From: RYN-230 sp963813975
Lineage (GTDB): Bacteria > Actinomycetota > Actinomycetes > Streptosporangiales > Streptosporangiaceae
Direction of reading: 5' to 3'
DNA length: 64,000 bases
Assembly (NCBI GenBank): GCA_963813975.1
Contig: CAWFAP010000006.1
Location: 992,001 to 1,056,000, forward strand
Part shown: piece by piece, positions 59,376 to 64,000 of the stretch
Layout of the letters: the number at the start of each line of letters is the position of its first letter
How positions within the stretch are numbered: the stretch's first letter is position 1
Position numbers and translations under genes: made by a program
Notes under the pieces: model-generated
The model's input: only the letters and a program-made list of their open reading frames with translations
Databases searched by the model: none
Told to the model about the DNA's origin: nothing

Positions 59376-60389
59376 ATGAAGCGCAGGATTCTCGGCGGTA
59401 CGGGCATGTCGGTCAGCGAGTTCGCGCTCGGCGCGATGATGTTCGGGGCTATGGGCAATACCGACCATGACGAGTCGGTTCGCATGATCCACGCGGCGCT
59501 GGATGCCGGCATCAACTTCGTCAACACGGCGGACGTCTACTCACGGGGCGAGTCGGAGGAGATCGTCGGCCGGGCCCTCACGGGCCGGCGTGACAGCGTC
59601 GTGCTCGCGACGAAGTTCGCGATGCCCATGGGTGCGGACGGCAACCAGGGCGGGGGCTCGCCCCGCTGGATCAAGCGCGCCGTGGAAGGCAGCCTCCGGC
59701 GGCTCGGCACCGACTACATCGACCTTTACCAGATGCACCGGCCGGACTACGCGACCGACATCGACGAGACCCTGGCCGCCCTCTCCGACCTCGTCCGCCA
59801 GGGCAAGGTGCGCTTCATCGGCTCCTCGACGTTCCCGGCCGAGCTGATCGTCGAGGCTCAGTGGGCCGCGGACCAGGGCGGGCACCATCGCTTCCGAACC
59901 GAGCAGCCGCGCTACTCCATCCTGACCAGGATCATCGAGGGCCACGTGCTGCCCACCGCGCAGCGCTACGGCATGGGCGTGCTGACCTACGGCCCGCTCA
60001 GCAGCGGCTGGCTGTCCGGGCGGTCCGACCCGACCCAGGGCCACCGGGTGGCTACGGCGCCGCAGGCCTTCGACCTGGCCATCCCGGCCAATCAGGTCCG
60101 GCAGGAAGCCGTCCGGCAGCTGACCAAGCTGGCCGCCGACGCGGACCTGCCGCTCACCCACCTGGCCACGGCGTTCGCCCGGTCCCATCCGGTGGTCACC
60201 TCGGTCCTGATCGGCCCCCGGACCCCGGACCAGCTGGATGATCTGCTGGCCGGTGCCGACGTCGAGCTGAGCGGGGGCGTGCTGGACCGGATCGACGAGA
60301 TCGTGCCGCCGGGCACCGAGATCAACCCAGCCGACAACTACCTGGCCGCGCACCCCGCGCTGGGGGACAAGCGGCTGCGCCGCCGCTGA
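59376..60389 (+). CDS. Aldo/keto reductase
   Basis: The 337-residue protein begins MKRRILGGTGMSVSEFALGAMMFG. The catalytic set is D in FVNTADVYSRG with the tyrosine, K in VLATKFAMP and H in YQMHRPD. The cofactor region is VTSVLIGPRTPDQLDDLLAGADVEL. Distinct from the earlier aldo/keto reductase in sequence and in having an extended LATKFAMPMGADGNQGGGSPRW loop typical of AKR13/YghZ-like enzymes. AGGGAG directly precedes the ATG. The substrate is unknown. Confidence 0.9.
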   Translation: MKRRILGGTGMSVSEFALGAMMFGAMGNTDHDESVRMIHAALDAGINFVNTADVYSRGESEEIVGRALTGRRDSVVLATKFAMPMGADGNQGGGSPRWIKRAVEGSLRRLGTDYIDLYQMHRPDYATDIDETLAALSDLVRQGKVRFIGSSTFPAELIVEAQWAADQGGHHRFRTEQPRYSILTRIIEGHVLPTAQRYGMGVLTYGPLSSGWLSGRSDPTQGHRVATAPQAFDLAIPANQVRQEAVRQLTKLAADADLPLTHLATAFARSHPVVTSVLIGPRTPDQLDDLLAGADVELSGGVLDRIDEIVPPGTEINPADNYLAAHPALGDKRLRRR

Positions 60390-60418
60390 GCGGCCCGCGG
60401 CCCGCCACCCCGGGACGG

Positions 60419-60814
60419 TCAGCCGCGGACCCGGAAGTAGCCGACCGCGCCCAGGTAGGCGAGTCCGCCGACCGCGCCGATGATCGCGAAGGACATGCCG
60501 TCCTGGCCCCGCGCGACCTCGATCACGAAGCCGGCCAGCACGGCCAGGATCATGACCACCGCGGTCACGGCCGTGGCCCGCAGGTCGATGCCGGCCAGCC
60601 GCTCGTCGCGGTGGTCGAGGATGCCCCGGACCGTCTCGCTGCGCCGGCCGAGGAGCGCGATCGCCACGCTGAAGGCGACCATGATGCCCAGGCCGATCAG
60701 CCCGTTGCCCGGCTGCCCGCCGATGGAGAACGCGATGAGGTAGACGAGCCCGATGGCCACCCCGGTGGCCGGCGTAACCCAGTACATGCGGCTGGTCTTA
60801 GTTGTGGTCTGCAT
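60419..60814 (-). CDS. Four-helix membrane protein paired with an XRE regulator (DUF2178-like)
   Basis: From ATG 60814 the 131-residue protein has four membrane helices, at about residues 13-32, 38-55, 82-103 and 108-126. A cytoplasmic loop (GRRSETVRGILDHRDERLAGIDLRA) lies between the second and third. Size, topology and the S-E-x4-I-x-H-R-D-E-R loop resemble DUF2178-type proteins that co-occur with small XRE regulators. It overlaps the regulator gene by 17 bases, so the two are co-translated. Function unknown. Confidence 0.78.
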   Translation of the reverse strand: MQTTTKTSRMYWVTPATGVAIGLVYLIAFSIGGQPGNGLIGLGIMVAFSVAIALLGRRSETVRGILDHRDERLAGIDLRATAVTAVVMILAVLAGFVIEVARGQDGMSFAIIGAVGGLAYLGAVGYFRVRG

Positions 60815-60995
60815 GGAAGATCTCCTCGACGGCGGTCCCGAAGAACCGGGCAATGGCGATGGCCAGGGGGAGAGACGGGGTGTAGCGCCCAGTCTCGATA
60901 GAGTTGATCGTCTGCCGTGAGACGGCCAGCTCGCGGGCCAGCTCGGCCTGGGCGAGTCCCTTGGCGGTGCGGCGTTCCCGGACGTCGTTCCTCAC
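60798..60995 (-). CDS. Small XRE-family helix-turn-helix regulator
   Basis: The GTG at 60995 (GGGGGAA six bases upstream) gives a 65-residue protein that is almost only an XRE domain: VRERRTAKGLAQAELARELAVSRQTINSIETGRYTPSLPLAIAIARFFGTAVEEIF. This matches the small YozG/immunity-repressor-like group often followed by a membrane protein gene, as here. An upstream ATG at 61040 would add a Pro-rich head. Two near-identical 18-base motifs upstream are candidate operators. Confidence 0.88.
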   Translation of the reverse strand: MRNDVRERRTAKGLAQAELARELAVSRQTINSIETGRYTPSLPLAIAIARFFGTAVEEIFHADHN

Positions 60996-61065
60996 CGCTG
61001 GTTCCCCCGCACCGGGACCCGGTGGCCGCGGGCCGGCCACTGCCGGCCCCGGCGTTGTGGGCTGA

Positions 61066-61131
61066 TGTAAAGTATGCTTGTCACATCATCAGGATCGCCT
61101 GCCCGGCCGCCTATGTCAAGCGTACTTGTCA
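61066..61131. promoter_or_regulatory. Twin operator-like motifs upstream of the XRE/membrane operon
   Basis: TGTAAAGTATGCTTGTCA (61066-61083) and TGTCAAGCGTACTTGTCA (61114-61131) agree at 14 of 18 positions and are partly self-complementary around AAG-N4-CTT. They are 48 bases apart, between the XRE gene and the ABC operon, so a regulator bound here could affect both directions. Confidence 0.6.
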
Positions 61132-61271
61132 CCGCCGGGCGGGGGCGGACCCGTTAACAGCACATTGCGGACGTAACGGTTCCATGTCGGAACCTCGCGT
61201 GACCGGGCCAGGAGTGGTTAGCTGTTCAAATCGAGATCTGAGATCCTATTTCCCTGCCGATCGGGGAGTCG

Positions 61272-62192
61272 ATGGCCGGAACGAGTGGTACGCCCGCAGC
61301 CAAGGGTGTTCCTCTGGACGAGGACGCGAAGGCGGGCGCCTCCGTCCCGGGCGTGCCCGGGTTTGGCGGTGGCCCCGAAGCGGCAGGCGCCGGGGAGACC
61401 GGCAGCGCAGGAACCGGCCCGGCCGCTCCCCTGCACAGCGGGACCGGCCTGCGGCTGTCTGGCGTGGCCCGGGTCTTCGGGCAGGTGGTCGCGGTGTCCG
61501 GGGTGGACCTGGAGGTCCCATTGCACAGCCGCATGTCCATCGTCGGGCCGAGCGGCTGCGGGAAATCGACCCTGCTCGCGCTGATCTGCGGCCTGGACGA
61601 GCCCAACGAGGGCACGATCGACGTGCTCGGCGCCACCACCTCGGCCGAACGGCTGCGCCGCTGTGCCTGGATGCCCCAGCGTGACCTGCTGCTGCCCTGG
61701 CGCGATGTGCTCGGCAACGCCGCGCTGGCCCTGGAGAATCAGGGTGTCCGCCGGCGCACCGCCCGCCAGCGGGTCGGGCACCTGGTCGAGCGGTTCGGGC
61801 TGGCCGGGTTCGAGGAGCAGCTCCCGCACCAGCTGTCCGGCGGCATGCGGCAGCGGGTGTCTTTCCTGCGCACGCTGGTGGCAGGCAAGGAGGTCCTGCT
61901 CCTCGACGAGCCGTTTGGCGCCCTGGACTCGATTACCCGTGCCGACCTGCAGGGATGGCTGCGCACCGCGCTGGATGCCGAGCCGAGGACGACGGTACTG
62001 GTCACCCACGACGTGGAGGAAGCCCTGCTGATCGGCGAGCGGGTCGTGGTCATGTCCGCCCGGCCAGGCCGGATCGTCGCCCAGTTCGACGTGCACCTGC
62101 CCCATGCCGGCAGCCGCCGTGAGCTGATCCGCCACCCGGAGTTCACCGAGCTGCGCGACGAGATCCTCTCCCTGCTGGAGGCGGTCACATGA
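61272..62192 (+). CDS. ABC transporter ATP-binding protein (SsuB/TauB/ThiZ type)
   Basis: The 306-residue ATPase has a ~55-residue Gly/Ala/Pro-rich head, then Walker A GPSGCGKST, Q-loop WMPQRDLLLPWRDVLGN, signature LSGGMRQRVSFLRTL, Walker B VLLLDEPFGALD and H-loop LVTHDVEEAL. The Q-loop and R-D-L-L-L-P-W motif are typical of nitrate/sulfonate/taurine/thiamine-precursor importers. The stop overlaps the permease start (ATGA). Confidence 0.92.
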   Translation: MAGTSGTPAAKGVPLDEDAKAGASVPGVPGFGGGPEAAGAGETGSAGTGPAAPLHSGTGLRLSGVARVFGQVVAVSGVDLEVPLHSRMSIVGPSGCGKSTLLALICGLDEPNEGTIDVLGATTSAERLRRCAWMPQRDLLLPWRDVLGNAALALENQGVRRRTARQRVGHLVERFGLAGFEEQLPHQLSGGMRQRVSFLRTLVAGKEVLLLDEPFGALDSITRADLQGWLRTALDAEPRTTVLVTHDVEEALLIGERVVVMSARPGRIVAQFDVHLPHAGSRRELIRHPEFTELRDEILSLLEAVT

Positions 62193-63016
62193 GCACCACG
62201 GTCACGCGGCCGGAAGAATCGGCCGTCGCGGCCCCGGCCAGGTCAGGGCGGACGTCTGCGGGCATCCGCCGGGCGCTGCCCGCGGCCGGCATCCTGGTCG
62301 TGATCGCCCTGGTCTGGGAGGCGGTCAGCCACTGGTTCGGCGTCCCCGACTACGTCCTGCCCTCCCTGGACAGCATCTGGTCGACCGGGATCTCCGACTG
62401 GTCCGGCACGCTGGCCACGGCGACCTGGGTGACGACCGAGGAAGTCGTCCTGGGCTTCCTGCTGTCGATCGTGATCGCGCTGGTCATCGCGTTCGCGCTG
62501 CACAGCTCGCGCGTGGTCCGCAACGCCGTCTACCCGCTGCTGATCGGCTCCCAGGCCGTCCCGATCGTGGTGATCGCGCCCGTGATGGCCATCATCTTCG
62601 GCTACACCATCACCCCGAAGCTGATCGTGGTCACGCTGATCTGCTTCTTCCCCATCGTGGTGAACACCATCGACGGCCTGGCCTCGGTGGACCCCGAGCT
62701 GCTCCGGGTCATGCGCACCCTGGACGGCAACCGCTGGGCCACGCTGCGCCGCGTAGAGGCGCCGGCCGCGCTGCCGTCGATGTTCTCCGGGTTGCGCATT
62801 GCCGCCACCTACGCCCCGATCGGGGCGGTGTTCGGCGAGTACGCGGGCTCGCAGAACGGGCTGGGCTACGTGATGATCCAGGCCATCCCGCAGCTGCAGA
62901 CCGCGCTCGTCTTCGCCGCCATCTTCATCCTCACTTTTGAGGCCATCCTGCTGTTCATCGCCGTCTCGGTACTCGAGCGGATCATCTGCCCATGGGCACG
63001 AGAAGGGAAACGGTGA
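62189..63016 (+). CDS. ABC transporter permease (SsuC/TauC/ThiX type)
   Basis: The 275-residue permease has six helices. The EAA-type loop is VDPELLRVMRTLDGNRWATLRRVEAPAALPSMFSGLRIAATYAPIGAVFGEY, and GSQAVPIVVIAPVMAIIFGY is also conserved in this subfamily. It pairs with the preceding ATPase and the following binding lipoprotein. Coupled starts on both sides (ATGA and GTGA) indicate one operon. Confidence 0.93.
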   Translation: MSTTVTRPEESAVAAPARSGRTSAGIRRALPAAGILVVIALVWEAVSHWFGVPDYVLPSLDSIWSTGISDWSGTLATATWVTTEEVVLGFLLSIVIALVIAFALHSSRVVRNAVYPLLIGSQAVPIVVIAPVMAIIFGYTITPKLIVVTLICFFPIVVNTIDGLASVDPELLRVMRTLDGNRWATLRRVEAPAALPSMFSGLRIAATYAPIGAVFGEYAGSQNGLGYVMIQAIPQLQTALVFAAIFILTFEAILLFIAVSVLERIICPWAREGKR

Positions 63017-64000
63017 CTTCCATGACCGCAGTGCGGAGGGGCCGCAGGCGCGGTGCGCTGATCATCGGGGCCGCGGCCGTAATGTCGGCCGCCGTGGCGT
63101 GCGGCTCCTCGTCGCCGTCCGGCTCAACCTCCAGCGGCGGCGGTAAGGCCATGGCCAGCACCACCGTGCTGCTGGACTGGTTCCCGAACCCCGATCACAT
63201 CGCGCTGTACCTGGCCCAGAAGGACGGCGACTTCGCCAAGCAGCACCTCAACGTGACGTTCCAGGCGCCGTCCAACAGCACGGACGCGCTGAAGCTGGTC
63301 AGCCTGGGGCAGGTGCCGCTGGCCATCTCCTACGAGCCGCAGACGATCGTCGCGGGCCTGAACAAGCTGAACGTCACCGCGGTCGCCGCGATGATCCCGA
63401 CCTCGCTGAACTCGCTGATCATCTCGGGCAAGAGCGGGGTCAGCAGCCCGGCCGGGCTGGCCGGCAAGACGGTCGGCACCGACGGGGACCCGACCTCGGC
63501 GCAGATGCTCAAGGCGGTGCTGAAGAAGTACCACCTGTCGCTGAGCCAGATCAAGCTGGTCACGGTCAGCGAGGGCCTGGTCCCGGCCATGGAGTCCAAC
63601 AAGGTCTCCGCGATCATCAGCGGATACCGCAACGTCGAGGGCATCCAGCTCGCCTCGCTGGGGCTGAACCCCAAGGTCTACCCCGTCAGCACGCAGGGCG
63701 TGCCCAACTACGACGAGCTGGTCATCGTGGCCAACAAGTCCAGGCTGGCCAGTGACCCCGCCTACCGCACGATGGTGCGCGAGTTCCTGGCCGGCCTGGC
63801 CCTGGGCGCTTCGGCCGCGCAGGCCAGCCCGGCCGCCGCGCTGGCCGCGCTAACCCCGGTGGCCAAGGGCTACAGCGCGCCCCTGCTGAAGAAGATGGTC
63901 TACGCGACCGCGCCCCTGCTGCACAACCCGGCCGGGTTCGGGGCGATGAGCGTGAGCCAGTGGCAGAGCTTCGCCAACTGGATGCACAGCGACGGGCTGA
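63013..64000 (+). CDS. ABC transporter substrate-binding lipoprotein, THI5/NMT1-like (partial)
   Basis: At least 329 residues are in the window and the C-terminus is beyond its edge. The signal is RRRGALIIGAAAVMSAAVAC with a lipobox cysteine at about residue 30. A Ser/Gly linker follows, then the binding domain: TVLLDWFPNPDHIALYLAQKDGDFAKQHLNV and APSNSTDALKLVSLGQVPLAISYEPQTI. The D-W-x-P-N opening resembles THI5/NMT1-like proteins that bind the thiamine pyrimidine precursor. The ligand is therefore probably a pyrimidine or aromatic compound, but this is not certain. GTG 63013 overlaps the permease stop. Confidence 0.88.
   Translation, partial: MTSMTAVRRGRRRGALIIGAAAVMSAAVACGSSSPSGSTSSGGGKAMASTTVLLDWFPNPDHIALYLAQKDGDFAKQHLNVTFQAPSNSTDALKLVSLGQVPLAISYEPQTIVAGLNKLNVTAVAAMIPTSLNSLIISGKSGVSSPAGLAGKTVGTDGDPTSAQMLKAVLKKYHLSLSQIKLVTVSEGLVPAMESNKVSAIISGYRNVEGIQLASLGLNPKVYPVSTQGVPNYDELVIVANKSRLASDPAYRTMVREFLAGLALGASAAQASPAAALAALTPVAKGYSAPLLKKMVYATAPLLHNPAGFGAMSVSQWQSFANWMHSDGL

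Noticed and set aside
61041..61271. Possible TPP riboswitch (CTGAGA at about 61237) before the THI5-like ABC operon
   Set aside because: Only the CTGAGA hexamer is present. The second conserved arm (ACCTGA with its flanking helix) and the P1 closing helix cannot be found.
1..64000. CRISPR arrays, tRNA/rRNA genes, insertion sequences, prophage or integration sites
   Set aside because: No regular spacer-repeat array, tRNA cloverleaf, transposase or integrase motif was noticed. Short tandem repeats present have no spacers.

Overview
The window is very GC-rich and gene-dense. It looks like the chromosome of an actinomycete, probably of the Streptosporangiales/Streptomycetales type. Reasons are the SigE-family sigma factor, a TIGR03620-type F420-dependent oxidoreductase, a DprE1/DprE2/UbiA set for the arabinose donor decaprenyl-phosphoryl-arabinose, frequent GTG starts, ATGA/GTGA stop-start overlaps and many apparently leaderless starts (a -10-like hexamer 6-8 bases before the start codon). 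I see no rRNA, tRNA, CRISPR array, phage or IS element. The genus is not determinable from the sequence alone.

Layout. 1-2025: edge of a secreted or anchored protein, a gene relic, and a SigE-type sigma factor with its membrane partner. 2224-8697: small metabolic genes (VOC protein, PaiB-like flavoprotein, aldo/keto reductase, divergent MarR/YceI pair, quinone oxidoreductase, frameshifted YjbR gene, LLM oxidoreductase). 8912-19462: the most distinctive region, a co-directional cassette of a triple-PAS histidine kinase, a receiver domain fused to a PIG-L/LmbE deacetylase, an ATP-grasp ligase, a PHP phosphoesterase, two tandem processive GT2 glycosyltransferases, a small membrane protein and a tandem-domain PAP2 phosphatase. 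I read it as sensor-controlled synthesis and modification of an envelope glycan. 19484-27801: hypothetical gene, DUF72, Ski2-like helicase, TetR relic, SbcD-SbcC. 27998-30504: secreted protein and an ArsR-permease metal-efflux pair.

31158-36134 (minus): a complete Liv-type ABC importer (LivG-LivF-LivH-LivM-binding protein) ending in a TetR gene, with paired palindromes at the operon head. 38225-44701 (minus): a tight operon running phosphodiester-glycosidase-like protein, UbiA prenyltransferase, DprE1, DprE2, OmpR-type regulator, histidine kinase, which links arabinan-precursor synthesis to a two-component system. 45099-60995: STAS protein, GntR/MFS, hydrolase, a degenerate MalK-like ATPase without the Walker A lysine, TetR/DHA2 exporter, DinB, ArsR-like regulator, a membrane-anchored CbbX-like AAA ATPase, class-A-like serine hydrolase, PfpI, enoyl-CoA hydratase, aldo/keto reductase, XRE/membrane protein pair. 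61272-64000: ABC importer with a THI5/NMT1-like binding lipoprotein, cut by the window edge.

Two features run through the whole window. First, at least six genes carry exactly one inserted or deleted base relative to their own family or an in-window paralogue, and three more have lost the expected stop; this suggests residual assembly indels or unusually many young pseudogenes. Second, short tandem repeats (12-24 bp units, 2-5 copies) sit at gene ends and in spacers. Function calls are made from sequence motifs and remembered family features, without database searches.
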